Below, in pieces: positions 11,631 through 23,290 of a stretch of DNA of 64,000 nucleotides (positions within the stretch are counted from its first letter, which is position 1; each line of letters starts with the position of its first letter). Source of the DNA: Austropuccinia psidii. Its lineage: Eukaryota; Basidiomycota; Pucciniomycetes; Pucciniales; Sphaerophragmiaceae. The notes beneath the pieces were generated by a model, which was not told the DNA's origin, did not search any database, and was given only the letters and a program-made list of their open reading frames with translations. The position numbers were made by a program, and so were the translations under genes. The stretch lies in contig JALGQZ010000018.1 in assembly GCA_023105745.1 (NCBI GenBank), positions 11,173,338 through 11,237,337 of the forward strand. The letters run 5' to 3'.

Positions 11631-12765
11631 AGCCTTCAGCCGTGGACAGTGTCTTCAATATGGCAAGGACTCTTATGGAATTCACAGCCAAAGAGCAGGA
11701 AAGGATTAACAGAACCTTTCAACAGAAATAATACAAGAAATACATTTTGTTAAAGCTAGTATTAATGAAGAAGTTGGTAAAATTGATGCAAAGCTAACTA
11801 AAATAGCTTTAGACATCAATGACTTGAAAAAGAATGACAAACATTCTGCTGAAATGTATAAGTCTGTAATTGCCAAACTGGAACTACTTACCAATACATG
11901 TGACAGAATTGAGAGTAAATATCATGTCCAAGATGATGAAATGGAAGATTTTTCCACAAGAAACATCAATGATAAACTTGGAGTTCTGAAAGACTATGTT
12001 GTGGCAGTGGCTGAAAATACAAGTCAATTTGCCACACATTTGGCAATAATTGACAGTGAAAGGAAGAAATTAAAAGAGGAAATACTTGCACAAGTGCAGA
12101 AAATTCATAAGAATTATGAATCAAATTCACATATGCCAAGAGATTCAACACCTTTGACTGAATAAAAGCTTTCTGTAAAAGGAAGTCTGACCCCTTTTCT
12201 AGGAGAAAATGTTATCTCTGCAAAAGATATGCCCAAATTGGAAGAATGGCCAAAATTCTCTGGTGAAGGTGAATACAACCATATTGAGTTCATCACAGCT
12301 ATTGATATGTTGCAAGAAGATTTTCATAAACTTGATGAAATTATAGTGGGCAAATTACACTCTCTGTTTACCAGAAACGCAAAGAAATGGTATTACAAGA
12401 TGAGACAAGATCATGGAAAACATGATTGGTCTTGGTGGAAATCTGAAGTGATTACCAAATGGGCCAATAATTCTTGGAGATTTGAAATGGAAAATTCTTT
12501 TGAAAGTGCCATTTTTAACTCAGAAAAAGATAGACCACTTACTAGTTTCTTCAAGAAAAAAGACAGATTATCTGCTTTACACCCAGATATGTCTGACACT
12601 ATTATTAATATGAAAATATTAAGAAAATGTGGAGTAGAACTGGAACATGCTATAAAGTGCAGATGTGTAGAACACTTTTCAACAGAGGACAAAATTAATG
12701 CAATGGAAGATATCATTACTAGAACAAGAATTGGTAAAACTTGGACTAAAATCGCTATGGAGTGA
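11203..12765 (+). pseudogene. gag: gag of Ty3 element 1 (broken)
   Basis: Frame 1. The first part (11203-11385) is interrupted by stops; 11824-12165 is a long polar segment with heptad-like spacing, probably coiled coil; 12229-12765 is the retrotransposon gag core, with WPKFSGEGEYNHIEFI, the aromatic block WYYKMRQDHGKHDWSWW and the basic ELEHAIKCRC motif. All three have direct counterparts in the intact gag of element 2. Gag would form the particle shell and bind the element RNA in the cytoplasm. Stops at 12163 and 12763 break it before the zinc knuckle. Confidence 0.85.
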
Positions 12766-14493
12766 AAAATTGTCCCAAAGATTTCCAGAGAGGATAGAAG
12801 ACCTGAGAAAACTGTCTTTAAGTGTCATAAATGTGAAATTACTTCACATTTAGCCAGCACTTGCACCAAAAAGACAAAGATTAATGAAGCTCAAGTCATT
12901 GAAGAAGCTAAGTGTACTGAAGAGAAAGAAGAATCTGACCTAGATTCTGCAGTCTCTGACAATACACCAGTAGAGTATTATCCCATTGAAAGCATTACAG
13001 TGTTCTTTGAGGTCACAGAAGTCCATACTCACTTGCCACATTAAAGTGAGGATTGTCATAACCTGATCAATATCCAGGATGCCAGAATGTGTAAAACCAA
13101 ACCTGCTAGAGGTAAAGGATACACTTCTGAAGCATCTTTTATCACATCAATCCTGATGAATGATATTAAAGCTAAAGTAAATTTGGATACAGGGGCATTT
13201 TGTACCTGTGTAGGCAAAGATTATCTTCAAGCCATACTCCCTGGATGGGAAAACCATCTATTACCAATAGAGGGTGTACAATTTAGGAGTGTGAGTAACA
13301 ATATGTACCCTTTGGGCATATTGTACACTAATCTTGTATTTCCACATTCAGAAGGAAGTGTAAGAATGAAAACTGAGATATTAGTAATGTACAATTGCAC
13401 ATCTCAACACATTATTCCTGTAAATTATTACTTGAATATTAATGGTATTGACATCAATAACCATAAAGACAGATATTTCACAATTGGAGAAAATAAAAGA
13501 CAAAAATTTGCTTTTTCCAATATGCCAAAACAAATATCTGTGATATCTTCTGTTAAATATACTTATAAGGAAGAATTTGTGGCTAATCAACTTGTTGAAG
13601 CACAAATTAATCCATCATTATCACCAAAAATGAGGCATGATCTTATTGATGTGTTATACACATACAAGAATGCCTTTGCTTCTGATAATGAACCATTAGG
13701 CACTATTAAAGGGCATGAATTTGATATTGCTCTTAATATTGACAGACCATATCCTCCAGTACTTAGGAGACCAGCTTATCCAGCCAGTCCCAGAGCTAGA
13801 GAAGCCTTGGAAAAACATATCCAAGAGTTGATCCAACTTGGTGTACTAAGGAAAGTAGGCCATAATGAAGAAGTCTAGGTGACAACACCTGTTATTATTT
13901 CTTGGCATAATGATAAAACAAGGATCGTCGGAGATTTTAGAGCTTTGAATACCTACACAGTTCCAGATAGGTATCCAATTCCTAGAATTCAAGAATCCTT
14001 AACCCAATTATCTAAAGCCAAATATATAACATCAATAGATGCATTGAAAGGCTTTCATCAGAATTCTTTGACACCCAAAACTAAGAAGTTACTTAGAATT
14101 ATCACTCACTGTGGTATTTATGAGTATCTTAGAATTCCATTTGGTATTAAAAATGCACCATCTCATTATCAAAGAATGATGAATACCATCTTCCTCACAG
14201 AATTATCTGAAGAATGGCTTATCATTTATATTGATGATATTATTATATTCTCTGACTCATGGTCTTTGCACATTGAAAGACTTGCAAGAGTACTTGACAA
14301 AGTTACGGGATTGAATATGAAGATTTCACTCAAGAAAGGTAATTTTGGCTTTGAAGAACTTAAATCTTTAGGACATATTGTTTCTGGTTTAAGCCTGGGT
14401 ATTGACAAAAATAAAGTGGCAGCAATGTTACTTAAGCCAATACCCCAGAATAAGAAAGAAATGAGGTCTTTTCTTGGCTTTTCCAGTTATTAG
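12766..14493 (+). pseudogene. pol: Zinc knuckle, protease and reverse transcriptase of Ty3 element 1
   Basis: All in frame 1. A CCHC knuckle (CHKCEITSHLASTC) lies near 12826-12867. The protease motif LDTGAFCTCVG near 13183 keeps the catalytic Asp. The RT shows [48 protein letters not shown]-like IPFGIKNAP, and the catalytic YIDDI near 14227. Stops: 13042 (TAA), 13876 (TAG, where element 2 has Glu in VEITTPV) and 14491 (TAG, where element 2 has Tyr in SSYYRNH). An intact protein would cleave the polyprotein and copy RNA into cDNA. Confidence 0.92.
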
Positions 14494-15135
14494 AGGAAAC
14501 ACCTGGAAGACTTTGCAATTCTAGCCAAATCACTCTATAGAATCTGTGATCAACAGACAGTATTTGAGATGACACAGGAAAGAATTGAAGCTTATGAGAA
14601 GATAAGGAAAGCTCTTACAGAAGCACCTTTACTCCTCATGCCTGACTGGAATATACCTTTCAAATTGTACCTTGATGCATGTGGAGATGGATTAGGGGCA
14701 GCCCTACATCAAGTCCAAATTATTGATAACAAACCTACAGAAGGACCAGTTTGTTATATCTCAAGTCAAATCAAACTAACAGAAGCCAGATATGGTGCAA
14801 GTCAAATGGAGTGCTTATTTTTGGTATGGGAACTTGAGAAATTACACTATCACCTTGATGGAAGTGTTTTTGAAGTGATAACTGACTATAATACCATGAA
14901 ATCACTTCTTAACATGAAAACTCCCAACAGACATATGTTGAGATGGCAAACAGCCATTCAAGAATATAGAGAAGACATGACTATATTTCATGAATCAGGA
15001 AACATTCACAAGAATGCTGATGGACTTAGCAGGTGGTTACTAGCAAATACTCCTGATAACCCATCTTATGTACCTTTGGGAGCAGAACCACAGATTCTAA
15101 TTCAAGGAATTAAAATAACTGATATTGGGACTTAA
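14494..15135 (+). pseudogene. pol: RNase H domain of Ty3 element 1
   Basis: Frame 1, open from 14494 to the stop at 15133. It carries [18 protein letters not shown] (first Asp), the [19 protein letters not shown] block (Glu), [12 protein letters not shown] (Asp) and [10 protein letters not shown] (last Asp). All four catalytic acids are present. The stop at 15133 sits where element 2 has Glu (NEFFSAV against T-stop-FFEEV), consistent with GAA to TAA. This copy shows the NADGLSRW segment that element 2 has lost by deletion. Confidence 0.9.
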
Positions 15136-16656
15136 TTCTTTGAAGAAGTGAGAGAATATTATAAGCAACACAAGAGTTTCCATATCTTGAATTCCTTATT
15201 GGATAAAGACTGCAAAGATACATCTTTAGTCAATGCACTGGATAAAGTTTGGAAGAATTCCCATTCTGAAGGAATATTTCACTTGTTTGATGAGATAATT
15301 TACCACAGAACCAAACATTCTTGTGTAATGATATTGTGTAGCAGATTGCTTATCAATACCATTCTTCATGAATGCCATGATAGCATCTACTCTGGACACA
15401 TGTAAGGAGACAGAACACTTGAAAAAGTGAAGAACTGTGCATGGTGGCCATCTTTGAGAAAAGAAACCATTGAATATTTCCACACCTGTGATAGATGCCA
15501 AAAAGCAAACAGGAGTACATGCAAGAAATGTGGACTAATGATTCATATTTGAGAACCAAAATCCCCTTGGGAATTTTTTCACATGGATTGGGTCACAGCA
15601 CTTCCTTCAAGTGGTGACAAAAGTTAGAATGCTTGTTTAGTAATTGTATACAGTTATAGCAAGACTCCCATATTATTACCATGTCATAAAGATGACACAG
15701 CTATGGATAAAGCTCTTCTTCTATGGAGTAGAGTTATTTCTCATACAGGATTATTTAAGAATATTATAAGTGACATAGATCCCAATTTCACATCTGCACT
15801 TTGGACCAATCTCCATAGATTTTTTGGGACTAAGTTATCATTTTCTACAGCGTACCACCCTCAAGCAGATGGGCTAGCAGAGAGAATTATTCAAACTTTA
15901 GAAGACATGATCAGGAGATTTTGTTCTTATGGATTAGAATTCAAAGACTCAGATTTATTTACCCATTACTGGTGCACTCTAATACCTGAATTAGAATTGG
16001 CATATAAGACATCAGTCCATTCTTCCACAGGTCAAACTCCTGCTATGTTAGAAAAAGGATGGAACCCAAGACTCCCAGCAGACCCACTGAGGAAAGACTT
16101 GATTTACATTCATCCTACAGCTTCCAGCTTCAAGATAATGCTTTATAAAGTGAAACATAATACAAAAAATAGTATGAATTATGCTTTTGACTATGCAAAG
16201 AAGAAGTGCAACAAGAGTGACAATGTACCAGACTTCAAAGTAGGGGACTTAGTTCTAGTTTTAACCTTGAATTTTAATAATATCAAAGGCCCAAAGAAAC
16301 CTAAAGATTCTTATGTGGGACATTTTTTTAATGTTGCCTTACATGGAACCAATGCAGTTAAAGTGGAATTTAGTGGTGAAGTGGAAAGTGAACACACCAC
16401 TTTTCCAGCCAGCTGATAAAGAATTGTTTCCTTTAAGGAACCCAACTCCTTTCACTGTACCACCAGTAGAACAGAATGAAGACAAAAAGATAAAGAAATT
16501 CATTAAATAAAGGAGACTTAGGGGTAAAAATCAAAGAGAATATCTTGTCAGATATAGAAATCCAGTACATGAAGATTAATGGCTGGCAGAATCAGAAATA
16601 CCTGACTCAGATAAACTCTTAAGAAGATTTAGACATGAAAGAACGCCACAAGCCTG
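15136..16656 (+). pseudogene. pol: Integrase and chromodomain of Ty3 element 1
   Basis: The zinc-binding HHCC part (HECHDSIYSGHM ... HTCDRCQKANR) is at 15365-15515. The DDE core keeps all three acids: MDWV near 15583, DIDP near 15775 (DRDP in element 2) and LAERIIQT near 15880. The GPKKPKDSYVGHF segment follows. Stops at 15403, 15550, 15625 and 16414, then a shift to frame 2 and back. A C-terminal chromodomain-like tail (RRLRGKNQREYLVRYRN ... WLAESEIPD) is readable at 16510-16650. Chromodomains in this class of integrases steer insertion to particular chromatin marks. Confidence 0.9.
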
Positions 16657-16789
16657 AATATGTCTCTAAATATTCTTTAAGCTACTTGATCTGAGTAATG
16701 TAAAGAGGTGGGACAGTGGACATTAGCCCCCTTTGGGGAATTCTTCTTCTTTATACCATTGACAAATTTGTAGTACAATTTAATTTTTT

Positions 16790-16801
16790 GGTGGGAGGGA
16801 A
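16790..16801 (+). other. Polypurine tract of Ty3 element 1
   Basis: GGTGGGAGGGAA directly before the 3' LTR start TGTGAG. It is the expected primer site for second-strand synthesis and resembles the tract of element 2 (AGAGGGAGGGTA). The stretch 16657-16789 between chromodomain and tract has no feature I recognise. Confidence 0.85.
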
Positions 16802-18378
16802 TGTGAGCCTTGAGGTATAAATTACATACCCAAATAGGCCACAATTATCTGAAAAATAAATTCTGAACTTTGCATAACCCATAAGTCATGCATATATTGA
16901 GAATTCATAATTTTTAATTCCAGAAAAGATGAATAACATTTTATTGAGTAAGTAAATCCATGGATTTAACCCCAGATTTGGATTCTTAACAAAATTTCAC
17001 CTAGGGTAGCTCCATAGAGTAAATAAGCTCAAATTAACTCTTTACAGTGTTAATATGGAAAATACTTCAATACCACATAAACTAAAGCTTTTGCGAGCTT
17101 GGTTACCAAGTCAGAACTTCAGTATATCATAAGGAAATAGCAAATAAGCTGCTATTTTGGCATGCCAAGGAGGTAAAGAGCAGCTTAGAATCCTGGAATC
17201 ATGTCAATTATCAATTAATTTCCATGGATAAACCCCAAAAGAGTAATTAAAACCCTTTTTGGATTATTATCCATTGATTTACCTCATAGCAACCAGCCAT
17301 ATACTGCTATTTGCAATTCTATGTAGAAATGAGGTAAAAACTTCAAAAAAATTATTAAAAATACAATTATTAATTGATCTTTCTGAAACTTTCAGGACCA
17401 ATTGAGAACTGTATACTTCCCATAAAGACCAAAAGTAATTATACTTTGATAATTAAAATTAAAAGTCTTACTTACAGTCCATTTTTGATGATTCCACATG
17501 AAACACAGAATCTTTAAAAAATTTACAGGAAATACATTCTGTGATAAAATTTCCAACCACATTGATAAATTTGAGGAATCAATTATTACTTTGGAATAAA
17601 AGAAGATTTACAGTTGTTACTCCTTTTATTTGTAACCATAAATGGGTTGGTAGTCACATAAAAGCGTCAATTAAGTAATTATGATAATCTTACGTGACAA
17701 CAGATGATGCAATCAATAATCCAAAAAGTTTTATTGCTTTCTCACTCACTGTTCTGTCAGTTTTCTCCATGGAACGCCTCTGTGAGCAGTCTTGGACTTA
17801 AAAGAGGCCTCCTCTTGCTGTTTTTTCCAAATCATCACATTATTCCATTATACCATTATTACCAACCAGTAAGTATTAGTTAAAGCTATTTCTTGATTGT
17901 TTTATTCTTTCAGAATCAATAGGAAAAACGTGAAATAATAGAAATAAACTATATATTTTTGTAATAATTTTATATATCCATTTTTGATCCTTTAAGTCCA
18001 CAATTACCTGTCAAATTCCTCTACTATTATCTTTCAACAAGTTCTTTGGAGTAATAGTGAGTAATTTATCTTAAATTATTCAAGTTTTTCTTCAAGAATT
18101 ATATTTATAATTATTCTTGTAAAAGATAATTATATATTCAAATAATCTTATTATTTGAATAAAGAAGTTGTTATTATTAAATTCTTCTTGTAATTTATTC
18201 TTGTAGACAATTACTGCTTACTGTTATAATCACTAGTAGTGTATAACATGTAAAAAAAATAATTTTCAATTATTTAATTGTGGTTATAATAATTTTGATT
18301 ATTATATTTCATAAGAACAGTCATAGTACTGTTGATTAGTAGTAATATCATCAACAAGCTTCATAGACACATCTTACA
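16802..18378 (+). repeat. 3' LTR of Ty3 element 1
   Basis: 1577 bp, aligned over its length to the 5' LTR apart from the 337-bp gap near 17080. In the first 120 aligned columns I count roughly ten substitutions, six of them transversions, and one indel. The 16-base palindrome TAAATCCATGGATTTA recurs near 16955. Confidence 0.93.
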
Positions 18379-18780
18379 ATTCAGAAGTGAAACATATTTT
18401 ATCCATTATGGTGAAGATATGTGGAAAAGTTTAAGAAGTGACTTTGAAAAAGAAATTACAAATAATAATAGGTTCAATTACAAACTTCAAGCTGTGTGGA
18501 ATGGGCTTTATGACTATTTGTGAAGATTGTACTTCCATTATCTTTCAGAAACAGAAATATATTGGAGTTCAATTCCCTATTGGGATATGTAATTTCCAAA
18601 AGTTATTTAAGGCCAGTTTTATTTTACTCAAAGATCCAGTCTTTCTCATTTTGTCCTTACTTCTTCCCCCAAAAAAACCCTCTATTTATTTATGTTTTTT
18701 GAACAATTTTCATTTTTTTTCCTTGGCCTTCAAGTATTCTTCCCTCTTCCCAATACTTGAGCCCATAATTAACTAGAAGA
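18379..18780 (+). pseudogene. MULE-OTU relic A, part 4: rest of OTU domain
   Basis: Directly after the Ty3 element the frame reads FRSETYFIHYGEDMWKSLRSD and DFEKEITNN, matching the OTU segment of relic C (QWADVTGDLYSEIQKKDL). Further on, in shifted frames, LRPVLFYSKIQSFSFCPYF matches relic C's QRPVSFYSKLHYFSFFPLF just past its annotated stop, and a similar block on the minus strand in relic B. This shows that 18379-18780 is the distal end of the same element that begins at 2525. Confidence 0.72.
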
Positions 18781-20299
18781 AGTTATCAAAAACACTCATG
18801 CTTGTTCTTCAAAATATTTCCCAATACAAATGTAAATGAAAGGAACCAGTTTTTCCTTTTTAAAATTGATAGCTATCAATGGCTTCTTCCTTAAAATAGT
18901 TGCAATGTATATTTTTCTTTGAATGGGGGTTCCTCCCATTTTTGTGCCCAATTTCTCTATAAATAGGCCATTCATCAAGCCTCATAGGAGCCATAAATGA
19001 CATGGGATAGTTAAATTAATTAAACAGACATCTAATAAAATTCCTATAATCTCAAATATATCATATCACCCCCTTGATTACCTTGAAATGGCCAAAAATG
19101 GGCCCCAAGGGTTCATATAATGTCTCATTTTTGGCCATTACAAAGACCCCGAAAATCTTTAGTTTAGGAGGCACAAAATGTTATGGAAATTGAAATTGAT
19201 TTCTCTCCCTTTCTTATCAGATACTTCTTTTAATTAGAATTATTTTCCAATTTCCACAAAAACTCTCTTAAGGGGGAATTTTTATGGGAGAGGCCCATTT
19301 TCCCCTTTTTGGGGAAATTATAAAACCCCCCTCAAAAAATGAGATAAACCCAAATTGATGGCCCTCTTTCTGTTGATAATTCCATTTTTAGGGTCTTATC
19401 TGTCAAAGGCTATCCCAAAATAATCTTAAGTCACCTTTGTTTGAGTATATGGCCCCTTTGGCCAAATTTTTCCACCCACCCTAAAGTCACAAAAACTGAA
19501 GAAAAAGGCCATTTTTGCCTTGAAATAATTCTCAAGGCCAAAGAGGCTAACAAAAAGTGATTAAGCACACCAACTTTCTTGATGAAAGTTTCCAATTACT
19601 AATTTCTAAATAGATTTTGGGTTGTGGGGACACATGGGGCCCTGGTTTTGTTTTAAAAGTTCCCTGCGAATGATAATGATAAATCTGATATTCACCTTAG
19701 TGAATATTTATAGGACCATTTTACCTTAAGATTACTTACTAAGTGGCTTTTTGGGAACCCTACAAATAAAACTATATACTTAAATACACTTCCAGTTTTT
19801 TTACAAGATTTCACTAATATTGGACTCTTGTGAAATCTTTGTGTCTTCAGTAACTTAGAAGATATTAATTCAGGGTGCTAGAAAACCCACATGAGCTCTT
19901 AAATGGATTTACCAATCTATGTCCAAGGCACATTATAGGCCTCATTTTTAAGAATAAATCATTCAGTCAAAGATTTGAGGTAGATTTATTTTTTTTTGGC
20001 CATATTTGTTCATTGGTGGGATGTTGAGATCCCCAGATTTTTTCACCATTTTTTTTCAAACAATTTCTCCAAATTAGCAAATTTATTTCATAAATTCATA
20101 AAAAAGATTCCCACTTATTGATTTTTGTGATTTTTCTTAAAATAAGGGGGTGAATCCTGATAAAAAGTAACCAAAAGCTCATATTTTTGGCATTTCTTAG
20201 GCAGTAAAATTGCATGCCCAAAAGGGAATTTTTGGCAAAAGATATTTTTAATGCTTAGAATATGACTGTATGTAATTCTCAAAGATCCATGTTTTCAAT
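18781..20299. other. Unassigned AT-rich spacer
   Basis: No supported gene. Repeated GGCC-AAAA/TTTT-type words (for example around 19085-19140 and 19450-19560) suggest old repeat DNA. It lies between MULE relic A (plus) and relic B (minus) and probably holds their decayed ends, but I could not find matching inverted repeats. Confidence 0.5.
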
Positions 20300-23290
20300 T
20301 GAAATACTTACTGAGGGAGGTTTGAAGCAATAAATAAGACTGAGAAAGAGGATAACTTTGATATCAAAGAATCCAAATAGTATTTTGATATGAATCAATG
20401 TCTAAGACAGTGGGGTTTCCTGGAAAGGAGGTGGAAGTTCAGAAAATTATAAAATATGTGCTTCTTTGATTTTTCTTCCCACCCCAGGTATTGTGTTTTA
20501 CTATCCAATTCCCAATTCACAGTGATGGGGGGACAGGCAAAACTTTGTCAAGAATTATATGTAAGGCAAACAATTGAGAGCAGCTATTGAGAAAATAGAT
20601 GAAAGTAGGATTATTGCTATTGGGAGGAGATAAAAAAGGGAAAAGGAGAAATATAAAACTGTGTAAAACAAAAGCTTGTCTTTGAAAGATATTTCCAATT
20701 GCATCCCCCATAGAAGGCATGGACATCCTCTTGATTTTTGGATCCTGTCCAACATCTTTATACCACTAAATTCTTTCCAAAAAAGACCTTACTTGGTTTG
20801 ACAATATATTCATGGCTTTATAAAGGTCTTTATTTTTTTTAATTTCTTCAGAAAAGTCACCCATGACATCAGCCCATTTATACTGTGTCTTCTAAATTCA
20901 ATGGGATACTTTTCTTTAGAAATATTTGCATAACCCAGGAAATTTATTGGCTGGAAAGTGTATTCCAAAATGAAATTTTGTGAGTCTTATGAGCCAGCTA
21001 CCTAAGAAAAGTTTTTGAAAAGAATCAATCAAGCTTTAAATGGCCAAAAAAATCCTTTATTGGAGCCAATGAAAACTCAGAATAAGGTTTGAGAATTAAT
21101 AACCTTTGTAATAGCTCCTTTTTCAATTATAACAGCTTAAATCAATTTCATAATGAATTTTTAAAGTGTTTTCAGGCTTGTGGGACCTTCTTTCTTAGGT
21201 TCGGCTTCTTTTTGCCAACCTTTTGGACTTTCTGATGGTTACTCCTTATCTTAAATTTTCTGATGGTAGTTAATCTAATAAAGTAAGTTATTTGGATAAC
21301 AAAGCTTCATAATATTCAGGTTCTTCAGGTAAATCAACTTTCATAATCTTAGGGGGAGCACTTTACTGTTAAATTTAAGCTTTTGTTCTGGTGAACTTAG
21401 ATGTAGTTTTTCCTCTTTTCTTGAATTTAATTTCAATTTTTTAAGACTTTGAGGGATCACTTTTATTTTATTTTTTGAACCTTGAGGTCTTCCACAGGTA
21501 TTTTATTATTGATTTTGGTCTTCATATTATTCTTGGTCCTCTTGATGATTGAAAGCTTGATGAATGGTACCTTTCCAGTTGAAACATCTTTAAAATGTTG
21601 AAAATTTGGGATAATTTCTTCCTTTTGCCTTTGAAAAAGGTTTTCCCCAATATCTCCAAGTATTCCCTTGGATTAATCAGTCCTCCCTTTTCAAAAACTT
21701 TTATCATCTCCTTGATAGCCATTAAGCGAATAATACTGCAAATAAGATTAGTTAATATTACAAAACTTCTATGGAACCAATGAAGAAAAATCCTTCAAGG
21801 TAAATTGAAACTCCACTATATATCAAAGTCTGATATCTGAAGCCTTTGGAGCTTAGAAAATTCCTTGTTATTTCAAGGAAATTTATCGGTTCATTTTTGG
21901 ATATTGGGAAATTTTTTTTTTTAGGTTTTTAAATTATATCCTAAGGGAATAATAATAACCCTTTTGATTGAAGGAACAGATGTGAGGAGGGAAACTTTTT
22001 TACAAGTACTATACTTCATTTGGAGATTCTGTTGATAATTTAAAAAACTTCTTCTTGAAAGTCATGTGAAGGGCTCTAACAACTTCCAGGATAATACCAG
22101 TGTACTCTTAAATCCAAAGCTTAACCATTGTGTTTTCTCTTTTAAAACTTGAGTTGACACCCACAACCAGGTTACAATGGCTGTTATTCCATGCTGGAAT
22201 GTAATACTCCTTCATAGTAATCCATGTTTCTTAAAAATATTTCAATAGCTCAGAATTTTTAAGCTTCTTTTGAGGTTTCTTCCAGTTTTATTTGATATAT
22301 TTTTCATTTAAAGAATACATAACCTCAGAAATAAATCCCAAAGTTATTAATTACCACATTAATTTAAGTAAAAGTGAATCTTGAAAGTGAGTTATTTGAT
22401 TCTAAAGGCCAATACAATTTTCAAAATCATTCCTAAATCTCATTTTCTTTACAAAATGGGCAGATACATCCTTATTTATATTCCAAATGCATAGCATGAT
22501 TCTTGAGTCTGGAAATAGTTTCTGATGAGAGTTTTTGAGACCAGATACCTATCAATAAAATTAAAAGGAGGGGGAAAGATATTCTTCTTTTTTCAAGATT
22601 TTTTCATATATTGATTCAATTTCCAATTATAATAGGCTTTGGTTTCATCCTTAATCAAGCAAAAATCCTTCAAAACAGTCTTATTGGTGGAGATTAATCC
22701 CAAAATATGTGAAAGCGGCATTCTTTACTTTGTGTTTTTATAGGTACAATCCATAATAATAAAATTAGTAAATTCTTTAAGGATTTTTATGGAAAGTGGG
22801 TGAGGGACAGCCAATTTGTTAATGTGTACTTGTTAATCCCTTGCAGAGGACCACACACAGTTTCCTTGTTTGAGGACTTCACTGAGAGCATCAATGGGCC
22901 TTCTTCCTTGAAGTATGTCTTTCTTGATATTTTTTTCTTTTTTGAAATCTATTTGAGTCTGAAAGCGCTGTAAGTATCCCTCTTTCTTCATAGTTTGGCT
23001 TGACAGGAGCAGTGATTCAGACTTCTGAGAAATTTTATATGTCTCTTGCTAATTTGAATTTCTGAAAGTAGGATGAGAAATGATATTTTCGGTGGCATAA
23101 TCACTTTGTTCAGGATTTTTGACTTTGATAGTTCAAGTGGTACTCTTGTAATACTTTCTTGTATAAAGTCTAATAAGAAAGTCTAGCTTGCTTAAAGTGA
23201 CTGTTTTGGATGAGGTTTTGTCAGAATTCACGGTGAAATACCTATCAAAAGTTATTTCAATTTTATTGTGGGTCATACTGGACCTTAAGG
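20300..23290 (-). pseudogene. MULE-OTU relic B (minus strand)
   Basis: Read on the minus strand from 23290: a segment matching relic C at the DNA level (both start ATGACCCACAAT; relic C at 36264), then KNPEQSDYATENI, LQGRRPIDALSEVLKQGNCVW and IMDCTYKN with RMPLSHILGLIS, the MULE core around the first catalytic Asp, at about 22690-22930. KLWI...ILEVVRALHMTFKKKF near 22060-22150 is the post-core region. A basic hinge lies near 21430-21500, and the OTU remnant WADVMGDFSEEIKK, then DPKIKRM and MSMPSMGDAIGNIF, at 20660-20870. Stops and shifts are frequent. It is the same family as relic C and more decayed. Confidence 0.8.

Larger units (their letters stand above)
8474..18378 (+). mobile_element. 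Ty3/gypsy element 1 (family A LTRs), complete but inactive
   Basis: A 9905-bp LTR retrotransposon. Both LTRs start TGTGAGCCTTGAGGTAT and end ..ACA. It is flanked by the perfect 5-bp target duplication ATTCA at 8469-8473 and 18379-18383. Primer-binding site, gag, zinc knuckle, protease, reverse transcriptase, RNase H, integrase, chromodomain and polypurine tract occur in the usual Ty3 order. From the gag domain to the end of integrase the reading frame is the same (frame 1) for over 4 kb but holds nine stops, with a shift after 16414, so it cannot encode its polyprotein. The first 120 aligned LTR columns differ at about ten positions, so the insertion is old, yet younger than the MULE it interrupts. 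Confidence 0.93.
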
